From Gyromitra esculenta (taxonomy: Eukaryota; Ascomycota; Pezizomycetes; Pezizales; Discinaceae), in assembly GCA_038503075.1 (NCBI GenBank), contig JBCAML010000018.1, forward strand, positions 682,001-746,000: a stretch of 64,000 bases of DNA. Direction: 5' to 3'. The notes under the pieces are model-generated. The model had not been told where the DNA came from and ran no database searches. It saw only the letters and a list, made by a program, of their open reading frames with translations. Of the stretch, positions 11,787 through 22,101 are shown piece by piece; positions within the stretch are counted from its first letter, which is position 1, and each line of letters opens with the position of its first letter. The translations under genes and the position numbers were made by a program.

Positions 11787-13079
11787 ATGGAAGGAACCGC
11801 CGTCGCAGCAAAACGCTTCCCCACCAGGGAAGCCTTCGCCCAAGCCTACCGAGATGACCCTGCAGAACTATACAACGAACTCAGGGATCTCAATCAAGCC
11901 CTCGAGGACCAAATCGACGTCCTCCAGGAAAGCGAGCGAGAAAATGAGGTCAAACTCAATACAGCTCGCATTCAGACTGACAATGCACTTCGACACGCTA
12001 CCGAACAGGACCAACGGGTCACGGAAGCGGCCAGCTTGATCGCCCGGCTACGACAAGAACGAAACGAAGCCCGTGCCACCGTTCAAGCCCCCCTCGCTCC
12101 TCCAAATCTCAGCGCCACCCCACCCCCGTCAATGAACGCCCACCGCTCAGAGCGTATGCCAGATCCTGAGAAATTCGATGGATCTCGAGCTAAACTCCCC
12201 GGTTTCATACTTCAACTGCGCTCCAAACTCACGGTCAACCGAGACCGTTTCGCAAATGAGACCACAATGATACTGTATACCATCAATCGACTGGAAGGAG
12301 CGGCCCTAGAACAAGTCCGCCACACGGTTCTCCCCTCAGGCCTCACCACTTGGAACAACGCGGAAGAACTCATAGCCGCCTTGGAAACTGCTTTTGGAGA
12401 CCCGGACCCAACTGGCACTGCTCGACGAGAGCTTCACCAGCTCCGCCAAGGAAAGCGCGACTTCTCGGCCTACTTGGCTGACTTTCAAAGGATCATGGGC
12501 CAGTTGAATTTTGATGAGAACTCAAAGATGGATGCATTGGAACACGGCATGTCAGAGGAGTTAAAAGAAGCCATGGTGTTTGCACCAATCGCCCCTGCTA
12601 ACCTCCCGGAGATGATTCTCACCCTTACCCGACTGGATAACCGTATCCGAGCCCGCAAGGCAGAGAAACGAGGAAACGCCAGAGACAATATGGGTCAATT
12701 CAGTGCCCCCGCCGCCTTTACCCCTGCCTCCTCCTTTACTCCTGGAGGACTAGCCCCTATGGACCTGTCTTTCGGACGTACCAGCAATCTCTCTCGCCCT
12801 CCTCAAGACCAACGATACACAATGGTTAACGGGCGAAGAAAACTCTCAGAGGAAGAGAAACAGTGGCGCCGCGCCACCGGAAAGTGCATGTTCTGTGCCG
12901 CCCCGGATCATTCCTACGCCAATTGCCCCTCTGCCCCCAAGAAACCCACGATGAGAGGAGCCCTCACCGCCCCACCTGCCAACCGTACACCCCCTGCCTC
13001 CTCCCTGCCACCACCACCACTCCCTCCTCAATTTTTCGCATTAGAATCAGCAGACTCAGCCAACGAGTCTTTAAACTAG
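11787..13079 (+). CDS. gag: gag polyprotein of B+ (intact)
   Basis: 430 residues, from ATG at 11787 (GTCACCATGG) to TAG at 13077-13079. The N-terminal third is helical and charged (a coiled coil around residues 30-100). The middle has the retrotransposon gag core with RRELHQLRQGKRDFSAYLAD and FQRIMGQL. The C-terminal part has PMDLSFGRTS, then a CCHC zinc knuckle, CMFCAAPDHSYANC. The last codons TTA AAC TAG form the frameshift site for pol. Length and sequence match the B- gag, also 430 residues. It would form the element's cytoplasmic virus-like particle and bind its RNA. The frame is open, but this copy cannot supply a full pol. Confidence 0.9.
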   Translation: MEGTAVAAKRFPTREAFAQAYRDDPAELYNELRDLNQALEDQIDVLQESERENEVKLNTARIQTDNALRHATEQDQRVTEAASLIARLRQERNEARATVQAPLAPPNLSATPPPSMNAHRSERMPDPEKFDGSRAKLPGFILQLRSKLTVNRDRFANETTMILYTINRLEGAALEQVRHTVLPSGLTTWNNAEELIAALETAFGDPDPTGTARRELHQLRQGKRDFSAYLADFQRIMGQLNFDENSKMDALEHGMSEELKEAMVFAPIAPANLPEMILTLTRLDNRIRARKAEKRGNARDNMGQFSAPAAFTPASSFTPGGLAPMDLSFGRTSNLSRPPQDQRYTMVNGRRKLSEEEKQWRRATGKCMFCAAPDHSYANCPSAPKKPTMRGALTAPPANRTPPASSLPPPPLPPQFFALESADSANESLN

Positions 13080-13114
13080 TACAACCAAGGTCGATCAGTG
13101 ACCCCACCTTGGTT
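13070..13114 (+). promoter_or_regulatory. -1 frameshift signal of B+ (UUUAAAC plus hairpin)
   Basis: TTTAAAC at 13070-13076, gag stop TAG at 13077-13079. After a 6-nt spacer, AACCAAGGT (13083-13091) pairs with ACCTTGGTT (13106-13114). The stem differs from that of family A at both arms, keeping pairing. Confidence 0.78.
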
Positions 13115-15447
13115 CAAAATTTCTTACCTTTATCTGCATTTTCGATTTCTGGGTTTTCGGTTTCTGGTATAAGCGTGGAGGATCAATTGGATGGGGAACA
13201 TTTTGTAATATCGTGCAATATTTCCCATAACAATAAAATCATAAAAACACACGCTTTACTAGACACTGGAGCCTCCGGATTTGCATTTATTGATAAAAAA
13301 TTCGCGAGTCACCACTCCCTACCTCTTACCCCCTTAAAAACTCCCCGTCAACTTGAAGTCATCGATGGTCGTCCTGTCAGCTCAGGAGACATCACACACA
13401 TCGCCAATCTCAATCTCTCAGTACAAAACCATTGTGAACAAGCCCCCTGCTTTGTCACCCAACTAGGACATTACCCCCTCGTTCTAGGAATTCCATGGAT
13501 GAATTATCACGATGTCCAACTCCACTTCGCCAAAAAACGCATAGAGTTCAATTCCAAACTCTGTACCACACACTGCGCCCCTCGCTCACCAATTGTATCC
13601 ACCGCTTCGATCCCAGCTCCTCCTAGGCTAAACCTTTCGTTTATTGGCGCTGCTAGTTTTAGAACTCTCACCAGAAAACGGAACTCACAAGCCTACGCCA
13701 TGTCACTCTATGAAATAAACAAAATCATAGACGACAAAACAACCAAGGAAGAGTGGAAGTCACGTATTCCTGCAGAATACCACGGTTTTCTAGATATGTT
13801 CGACAAGAAAAAAGCCCAAGGATTACCCCCCCGCCGCTCCTATGACCATAAGATACAGTTGATGGACGGACAAGATGCCCCCTTCGGACCATTGTACGGA
13901 ATGTCCCGAGAAGAGCTGATTGTCTTGAAGAAGTATATCGAGGATAATCTCGAAAAAGGATTCATTCGTGCCAGTTCCTCTCCCGCGGGATCCCCCGTCC
14001 TATTTGTCAAAAAAGCTGACGGTTCCCTACGACTTTGCGTTGACTACCGAGGCCTTAATGCTATTACAGTCAAAGATCGTTATACCTCTCCCCTCATCCG
14101 CGAAACCCTGGACCGGCTTGCAAAGGCACAATGGTATACCAAACTAGACCTTCGGGATGGATACCACCAAGTGCGCATTGCGGAGGGAGATGAATGGAAA
14201 ACCGCATTCCGCACCCGGTATGGTCTTTACGAATACCAGGTTATGCCATTCGGTTTAACCAATGCCCCCGGAACATTCCAACGATTCGTAAATGACTGCC
14301 TCACGGAATACCTGGATATTTTCTGCACCGCCTATCTGGATGATATCCTTATCTATAGTGATACCTTCGAGGAGCATCAGATTCACGTCCGCAAGGTCCT
14401 GCAGACTCTTAAGAATAACGACATCCTACTGAAACCTGAAAAATGCGAGTTTGAGGTACAGACTACTAAGTACCTTGGTCTCATCCTCACTCCTGATGGC
14501 ATTAAAATGGATGAAGAAAAACTCAAGGCTGTTCGAGAATGGGGAACACCCAAGAGCGTAAAGGATATTCAGGCGTTTTTGGGTTTTGCCAATTTTTATC
14601 GTCGGTTCATACTAGGATTCTCTAAACTAGCTGCCCCTCTTACCGCCCTCACTAAGAAAGGTATTGCTTTTGAATGGTCTGTCGAAGCCGACATAGCTTT
14701 CGAAAACCTCAAACACGCCTTCACTACTGCCCCGATCCTTATCCACTTCGACCCTGATAAGAAAATCATCGTAGAAACGGATGCTTCAGACTTCGTGTCG
14801 GGGGGAGTCCTGTCCCAGTATGATGATAATGGTAACCTGCATCCGGTGGCCTTCTTCTCAAAGAAACATTCCCCCGCGGAATGTAACTACGAGATTTACG
14901 ATAAGGAATTGCTGGCCATCATCCGAGTATTCGAGGAATGGCGCCCTGAACTTGAAGGATCAAAGCACCCGATTGATGTGATTAGTGACCATAAGAACCT
15001 TGAGTATTTTATGAGCACCAAGCAACTCAACCATCGACAGGCCAGATGGGCCGAATACCTATCACGCTTCGATTTCGTAATCACATACCGACCAGGCAAG
15101 GAAGGAGGGAAACCGGACGCTTTGACTCGGAGATCGGGAGATCTCCCCAAGGAAGGGGATGAAAGATTAGCACACCAGAGCCAAGTGGTGCTAAAAAAGG
15201 AGAATATTGATCCTAAGATAAGTTTGTTGTCGGCTTCTTTATCAAATGAAGCCGCTGAATTGGACGCCCCCCTAGAAAAGCTTTTTCTAGAAGGATATAG
15301 TACTGACAAGTTTCCGGAAAAGATACTCGCGGCACTGAGGAATAAGGACCAGCGATCAAAGGAGATCACTTTGAGTGAATGCACCAATGAGAATAACCGA
15401 TTGTGCTATCGGGGAAATCTCTATGTACCCAACTTCGATCCTCTTCG
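13070..15447 (+). pseudogene. pol: pol of B+, 5' part, cut by solo LTR C
   Basis: Continuous from the frameshift site. Contains protease (LLDTGASGFAFID, near 13260), reverse transcriptase ([10 protein letters not shown], near 14330) and RNase H (ETDASDF, near 14775; ISDHKNLEYF, near 14980), then the linker before the integrase zinc domain. The solo LTR entered after NFDPLR, about 20 residues before the HH of the integrase. The open frame continuing to 15802 is translated LTR, not protein. Relative to A the protein is clearly homologous with many substitutions. Confidence 0.88.
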
Positions 15448-16390
15448 TGTTATACCTGTACCTTTTGAAGGAGTTCCTGGCCCTGGAGTTACCCTATCTT
15501 TGGAGTTACCCTACTTTAGCACCTTCCGGATCAGGACTGGAGCCTGTTACCCTGCCTCCAATCCTTCCAGTAGGTATAGTATTGGGAGAAGGGGGGACAG
15601 CACCAGAAAAGACCTGTCCCGGAGGGCAAAAGTAACCCCTAGGCCGTCAAGCAAAACCGTCGGGCGGAATGGGACCCGGAGGGTATGTACGGGAAGTGTC
15701 TGGCTTCGCTGTGGTTCAAACCGATTGCGAATCGGAGCAAAAGCGGCGGAGTTACAGACTGACAAAGATAAGGGAACGCAATCTACGCGACGATTCGGAT
15801 AGGCGAAATGATCGTCTCGAAGAGACGAACGCAATGAAGACGAATACGTAACTCCGTGTTACCGACATGCATACTGCTCGGAGAATCGCGGATCGGGGCG
15901 GGAACTCAATGGGGTATCGGGTATGGAGATAAGGCGAAGTGGTTTCATGTTGTCATAGTAGTTAGCGCCTCTACACCACACTATACCCAAACATAGTAGA
16001 GAGGAGGCATTATAAATACTCTCGCAGTGGATGTAAACTCTGAGTCGGATCATTAGCGACGAAGAACGAGCCTTATCAATATTATATTGTTTCTAGCAAA
16101 ATTACTTCCGTGCAATTTACTTTTACATGTGAATTACTTTTATCTCGCTTAGCAAGGCCTTGGCCCTTCAGCGATTAGTTATTAAAACCTTACTATTGGA
16201 AGTTCTTCACGGAACTTTGCTCGATCCCTACTTTGAACCCTACGGTTATCTTTTAGCGGTTCATAAGAAGCAGTTAGGACTTGCGCCTGTGTATTGTGTT
16301 GCGGATAGCAACCGGGCAGGTTATAGCGTCTAGATTGTTATCTAAAGCTTCTTGGAGATTTCCTGTGCGGTAAGAAGTACCGGTCTTACA
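15448..16390 (+). repeat. Solo LTR, family C, copy 1
   Basis: 943 bp, TG...CA ends (TGTTATACC to GTCTTACA), nearly the same as 31263-32209. No internal domain is present, so it is a solo LTR left by recombination between two LTRs. Flanks CTTCG and CTCG suggest a 5-bp target duplication with one lost T. Contains a near tandem repeat (TGGAGTTACCCTA twice near 15485-15515) and a TATA-like ATTATAAATACTC near 16010. Family (gypsy or copia) cannot be told from the LTR. Confidence 0.85.
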
Positions 16391-17712
16391 CTCGTGTGGA
16401 AATCATTAAAAGACATCATGACGCCCCTGCTGCTGGACACCCTGGCCGAGATAAAACCTTTGAACTAATCAGTAGAACCTTTTACTGGCCAAAGATGAGG
16501 GAATCAATCAACCGTTATGTACGCAATTGCCACATTTGTCAAAAGGCAAAACCCGTTACCCAACGCACTTCAGGAGTCCTCCGCCCCCTGCCTATACCAA
16601 ATCGTCCCTGGCAAGAAGTTTCGATGGACTTCGTAACCGGCCTTCCAGAATCAAACGGATATGATGCCATAATGGTAGTGGTTGACCGACTATCCAAGAT
16701 GCGACATCTGATTCCCTGCAATACTACCGTCAATTCCAGAGACGTCGCTGATCTTTATATACAACACGTCTGGAAGTTACATGGTTTACCCATACATATT
16801 ACTTCTGACCGAGGCACTCAATTCACTGCCCATTTTTGGAAAGAATTATGCCAACGTCTAGGAATACAAGCCCGGATGTCTACTGCTTTCCACCCAGAAA
16901 CAGACGGACAAACAGAGAGACTAAATGCAGTAATGGAACAGTATCTCCGATCGTACGTGTCTTATCAACAAGAAGACTGGAACAGATGGCTACCCATGGC
17001 GGAATTCTCAGCCAATAACCAAGAATCGGCGAGTACGAAAGTATCTCCCTTTTTAGCTAACTACGGCTACCATCCGCGATTCGATACTTCCCTCGTCCCC
17101 CTGACAATTAACCCTCAGAGTCAAGATGCCGCTACCTTCGCCAATAAGATGCAGGAGTTGTACGATCACCTTAGGATACAGATTAGAACCGCGCAAGATA
17201 TTCAAGAGACCGCTACCAATAAACACCGAACTCCAGCCCCGGCGTATCAAATCAACGACCAAGTCTTCATATCCATGAAGAATATTAGAACCACTCGTAA
17301 TGCCAGGAAATTAGATTGGAAATGGATGGGTCCCTACACGGTGAAGAAAATTGTTTCCCCTTTGCCTATGAGATAGACCTCCCTCGTCGGTCCGATACCA
17401 TCCGGTATTCCATGTTTCTCTACTAAAACCCGCGGCTCGTGATGCTCTCCCAGGGCAAATCATTCCACCACCAGCACCTGTCGTTGTTAATGACCAAGAA
17501 GAGTACTATATCGAGAAAATCTTGGATCAACGCACGTATCGCAACAAACAACAATACCTCGTCGAATGGACCGGCTATGCCCACTCTTGGGAACCCGTTG
17601 AGGACCTTGTAGATACTTGGCACTGGAAAAGTTTTTGGCTACCCCGACATTGGTTACTCCTAGTGTTCGCAGGAGCTCACGCTTGAAGGGAAGAGCTACT
17701 TTCATGGATTAA
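16391..17712 (+). pseudogene. pol: pol of B+, 3' part (integrase, chromodomain), frameshifted
   Basis: Continues from the far side of solo LTR C. The integrase zinc domain (RHHDAPAAGHPGRDKTFELI, CHIC) and core (SMDFVTGLP, TSDRGTQF, HPETDGQTERLN) stay open to about 17360. One T missing from a T run then shifts the frame and ends it at 17376. Later indels occur, including loss of codons in the chromodomain (YLVEWTGYAH then SWEP). The homologous end reads RRSSRL, then runs through the purine tract into the 3' LTR and stops at 17710-17712, as in B-. Confidence 0.82.
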
Positions 17713-18109
17713 TTTCGGGCAATGAATTGTGGTTCGATTATTGGTTGCATTGTTATTTGGAGGGTTGTACAATCTCTTTGTTGTTCGGTTATCTTTCGGC
17801 TATAAGTTTTGTTAAGGAAAGCAGGGTATTTAAGCGGTGGATTCTGGATGTTCTTGGTTCTTTTCCTCTCTCTTTCCTTAAACAACGTTTTCGTTTTACT
17901 TCTACCTGTATTACTTTAATACTACCTCGATTCTACTTCAGAATCCTCGCTGTCGCTGGTTACCTCACTGCACTTATCTCGCCTTGAGACAGACCATACG
18001 TAGAACTTGTAGAAACATTGCACTCCTCGAACGTGTTAGTACCTCGCTTAAGTAGTACTGCTCACCTTCAGGGATACTGAAGGGCTTAACGAGGAACTGA
18101 ACCATGAGA
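17700..18109 (+). repeat. 3' LTR of B+
   Basis: 410 bp, starts TTTCATGGATTAA after the purine tract GAAGGGAAGAGCTAC and ends CCATGAGA; followed by target copy CGGAG. Confidence 0.87.
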
Positions 18110-18114
18110 CGGAG

Positions 18115-18213
18115 TACCATGAAGAGACGAAAGCCATGGATTCTTTCCACCAACGATATCCGGAGAAACCAAGGGAAGGAGTGATTAGTGTTCGCAGGAG
18201 CTCACGGCTATGA
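18115..18213 (+). pseudogene. pol: pol of A+, last codons
   Basis: The end of the A+ chromodomain reading frame, separated from the rest by B+. Starts with codons matching EYHEET of copy A- and ends SSRL then TGA at 18211-18213, followed by the purine tract and 3' LTR. Confidence 0.85.
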
Positions 18214-18223
18214 GGGGGGCTAC

Positions 18224-18631
18224 TTTCATGGATGGTTGTTATGGTAATCAGATAGGTACAGGGACATGTGGTCGTGAGTTTTGTTATTGTTAACAACGGC
18301 TTGTGAGTGTTTCGTTATAATGAGTCAAGTCTTTGTCATCAGGCGAGTTGGATTATGGTATATAAGCGAAGGGTTTCCCCTCTGGTTGTACTTTTCCTTC
18401 TTCTTTCCTTAAGCAACGTCTTCTATTGCACACTCATTGTATCTCACGAATACAAACTCAGATTACACCTCGTAATCTTTCGCCGTCGCCGTCTTCAAGT
18501 CATCATAACTTGAACCGTTGGTAGAGCCTGTAGAATCCTCGCACACTCTCCTGTCGTTGGTTTCTCGTTCAAGTAGCACTGCTTATCTCGGGGGATACCT
18601 GAGAGCTTGACGAGAACCGCGCTTCTTGAGA
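18224..18631 (+). repeat. 3' LTR of A+
   Basis: 408 bp, TTTCATGGATGG to CTTGAGA, preceded by the polypurine tract GAGGGGGGCTAC and followed by target copy CATCA (18632-18636). Confidence 0.88.
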
Positions 18632-19347
18632 CATCAGTCTTCCATCGCAACCAACGCAACCAAGAACAAAACTGAAGAATTAAATATTTCTTTGTGCAGG
18701 TAAGCCTTATTATGATTTTGGTGAATGATTAAAATATTTAAAATAAAAGTTATGGTTCGGGGTTTAAAGGTCACACCAAAACACCGAGCAAGCATTATCG
18801 CTATGCGCCATACGGGACAAAGATTTGGTGATATCGCGAAAGAATTACACCTTCAAACAAACACATGTCGACAAATATTCAACCGAGCAAAAGAATACAG
18901 CATCACAAAATCCTCCACTTTTAGAGCTTTTAAGTCAGAGAATTTGAGCTCTGCATCTCGTTCAGGACGTCCTAAAGTTTTGACAGAAGCCGATAAAAAC
19001 CATCTAATAGAGATGGTAAAAATGGACAGAAATACCCGCCGTCTTGCTTACAACCCTTCAAAAGTCTGCAGGCCTTTGTCATGTATCTCTGCAAACTGTT
19101 TTAAATGCACTTCATGAACGTGGTATAAAGCATTATAAGGAGAATGTTAAACCCATTCTGCGGAAAAGTCACTGTGAAAATAGATTTCAGTTTGCTTTAA
19201 GTAAACTGAACTGGGATAGCGACAAAGAATGGGCAAATTGGGGTTGGACAGATGAGATGGGCGTAATGGTTGGAGGAAGTTATGGAGTAAAACGGGTTTG
19301 GAGAGAAGGGTGATGATGAAAAATGGAATGAAGATTGTGTTGGAGGG

Positions 19348-19767
19348 TCTCACGGTTGAGTTCCTCTTTAAGCCCTTCAGTATCCCTGAAGGTGAGCAGT
19401 GCTACTTAATGAGGTATCAACGCGTTCAAAGAGTGCAATGTTTCTACAGGTTCTACGACGGGTCTATCTCAAGGCGAGATAAGTGCAGCGAGGTGGACAG
19501 CGACAGCGAAGATTCTTGAGATAGAATCTTAGATATTATTCTGATGAGTACAGGAGAAGGTAAACGAGAACGTTGCTTAAGGAAAGAAGAAGAGAAAACA
19601 ACAATCGACCGAAATCCTCCGCTTAAATACCCCGCTTTCCCGTAGTACAATTAACAACCCGACAACAACCGAAGCATAACCGAACAACAAAGCCATTATC
19701 CTCAAACAATCCTTCGCTTACTTTAAACAACCTTATCCCGACCTATTATCCGTTTCCATCCGTGAAA
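19348..19767 (-). repeat. 3' LTR of B-
   Basis: 420 bp, TTTCACGGATGG to CCGTGAGA on the minus strand, preceded by the purine tract GACGGGGGGCTAC. Confidence 0.87.
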
Positions 19768-21684
19768 GTAGCCCCCCGTCTTAAGCGTGAGCTCCTGCGA
19801 ACCTTAGGGCTAGTCGTGGTTGTCGTAGTTAAAAAAGTCTCGAGGGCAGCAGTATCCTGAAGATCCTCTGCAGGTTCCCAGGTAGGATGGGCATAGCCAG
19901 TCCATTCGATAAGGTACTGTCTTTGTCCGTGGTAGATTCGTTGCTCGAGGATTTTTTCGATAAAGTACTCCTCTTGATCGTTAACTATAATCGGGGAGGG
20001 TGGAGGAATCACTTGTCCCGGAAGGGGATCATTGGCAGCGGGTTTTAACAAAGAAATGTGAAAAACAGGATGGTACTTAACCAGAACAGGAAGGTCAATT
20101 TCATCGGCAAAGGGAGAGACTATCTTCTTAACGGGGTAGGGTCCCATCCACTTCCCGTCCAGCTTTCGAGCATTACGTGTCGTTCTAATGTTCTTCATTG
20201 ATATGAAGACTTGATCATTTACTTGGTAAGCTGGGGCTGGCGTACGATGTTTATTCGTAGCGATCTCCTGGATGTCTTGGGCGACTCTTATCTGCGTCCG
20301 TAGATAATCGTAGAGTTCTTGCATCGTTTGGCTGAATGAGGCAGCGTCCAGACTTTGTGCATTGGCTTTGGTTGGAAGGATCGTTGTATCGAAACGAGGA
20401 TGGTACCCATAGTTAGCGAAAAAGGGGGAAACTTTGGTACTAGCTGATTCCTGGTTGTTCGCCGAAAACTCAGCCATTGGTAACCACTTGTTCCAATCTT
20501 CTTGTTGATAGGATACATAGGAACGTAGGTATTGTTCCATGACGGCATTCAACCTCTCCGTTTGTCCATCGGTCTCAGGGTGGAAGGCTGTTGACATTCG
20601 AGCTTGGATTCCAAGTCGTTGGCAGAGATCTTTCCAGAAGTGGGCAGTAAACTGAGTTCCTCGGTCGGATGTGACATACGTAGGTAGGCCATGGAGTTTC
20701 CAGATATGTTGCATGTAAAGGTCAGCTACTTCCCGGGAATTAACAGTAGTATTACAGGGGATTAGATGCCGCATCTTTGATAAGCGATCAACAACCACCA
20801 TAATAGCATCGTAACCGTCTGATTCTGGGAGGCCTGTGACAAAGTCCATCGATATTTCTTGCCAGGGGCGGTTTGGGATGGGCAAGGGGCGGAGAACGCC
20901 TTGGGTCCGTTGAGTCGTAGGTTTTGCTTTCTGGCAGGTATGGCAGTTACGCACGTATCTACCGATTGATTCCCGCATCTTTGGCCAATAAAAGTTTCGC
21001 GAGAGAAGTTCAAAGGTCTTGTCTCGTCCTGGGTGTCCTGCCGCTGGGGTATCATGATGTCTTCGGATAAGTTCAAGTCTGAGAGGATCAAAATCGGGGA
21101 CATAGAAGCATTCTCGGTAACATAATAGGCCTTGAATGTTACTACATTCGCTCAGGGTGATCTTCTTTGACTGTTGTTCTTTATTTTCCAGTGCTGCGAG
21201 TATCTCTTGAGGGAATCCGTCAGTATCATAGCCTTTTTGAAAAAGTTCTACAAGGGGGGCGTCCAATTCAGCGGCTTCATTTGATAAAGAAGCCGACAAC
21301 AAACTTATCTTAGGGTCCACATTTTCCTTTTTTAATACTACTTGGCTTTGATGTGCCAATCTTTCATCCCCTTCCTTGGGAAGATCTCCTGATCTTCTGG
21401 TCAATGCATCCGGTTTTCCTCCTTGACTACCTGGGCGATAGGTAATTACGAAATCGAAGCGGGAAAGATACTCGGCCCATCGTGCTTGACGTCGATTTAA
21501 TTGTTTCGTGCTCATAAAATACTCAAGGTTTTTATGGTCGCTGATTACGTCAATAGGATGTTTGGAACCTTCGAGCTCCGGGCGCCATTCTTCGAATACT
21601 CGGATAATAGCCAACAGTTCCTTGTCATATATCTCATAATTACATTCAGCAGGTGAATGCTTTTTTGAGAAGAACGCGACTGGG
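19746..21684 (-). pseudogene. pol: pol of B-, 3' part (RNase H end, integrase, chromodomain)
   Basis: Open throughout: RNase H end (FFSKKHSPAECNYEI, ISDHKNLEYF), integrase zinc domain (RHHDTPAAGHPGRDKTFELL, CHTC), integrase core (SMDFVTGLP, TSDRGTQF, HPETDGQTERLN) and chromodomain (EEYFIEKILEQR, YLIEWTGYAHPTWEPAEDL). The upstream half is separated by A-. The frame crosses the purine tract and stops at 19746, inside the 3' LTR, so about seven residues are LTR-encoded. The lack of damage here contrasts with the decayed half at 27490-29244. Confidence 0.87.
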
Positions 21685-22089
21685 TCTCAAGGAGCGAGGT
21701 TTATCTTCAAGCTCTCAGGTATCCCCCGAGATGAGCAGTCTTCTTGAAGGGAAAACTAGCGAGAGTATTCACGATGTTCCACAGGCTCTACGAAGTGTCT
21801 CAAGTATAGAGGACTTGAGGGCGGCGACGGCGTAAGGTTATGAGGTATAACCGAGGGTTGTATTGTGAAATACAGAAGTGTGCTATAGAAGACGTTGCTT
21901 AAGGAAAGAAGAAGGAAAAGTACAACCAGAGGGAAAACCCTTCGCTTATATACCATAATCCAACTCGCCTGATGACAAAGACTTGACTCATTGCAACGGA
22001 AACCCAAGGAAACATAAAGAACAACAACACGACGTAACAACCTTATATCCATGTACCCAGCTAACCAACGAAAACATCCATCCATGAAA
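21685..22089 (-). repeat. 3' LTR of A-
   Basis: 405 bp, TTTCATGGATGG to CTTGAGA on the minus strand, preceded by the purine tract GGGAGGGGGTAC. Confidence 0.88.
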
Positions 22090-22101
22090 GTACCCCCTCC
22101 C

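Larger units (their letters stand above)
11315..18109 (+). mobile_element. Ty3/gypsy chromovirus, family B, copy B+ (inside A+)
   Basis: Family related to A but clearly diverged in sequence. Target duplication CGGAG at 11310-11314 and 18110-18114. LTRs are 11315-11722 and 17700-18109; gag is 11787-13079, and pol is split by a solo LTR of family C. Without the solo LTR and its target copy the element is 5,847 bp, against 5,857 bp for B-. The 5' LTR starts TACCATGG where the 3' LTR has TTTCATGG, so flank identity extends to 12 bp. The gag frame is intact; pol has indels near its 3' end (from about 17360). Confidence 0.88.
6022..18631 (+). mobile_element. Ty3/gypsy chromovirus, family A, copy A+ (interrupted by B+)
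   Basis: Full-length LTR element with 5-bp target duplication CATCA (6017-6021 and 18632-18636). LTRs are at 6022-6432 and 18224-18631. Gag is at 6490-7736, and pol runs from the frameshift site at 7727 to the B+ insertion at 11314, with its last codons at 18115-18213. Removing B+ and one copy of its target leaves 5,810 bp, against 5,805 bp for copy A-. Domain order protease, RT, RNase H, integrase, chromodomain identifies a chromovirus. Gag has a 1-nt deletion and pol is split, so this copy is dead. It lies in the leader of the Tc1-like element, before the transposase start. Confidence 0.9.

Noticed and set aside
15448..15802. Open frame extending B+ pol
   Set aside because: From 15448 it is translated LTR C sequence with no pol homology; the real continuation is at 16391.
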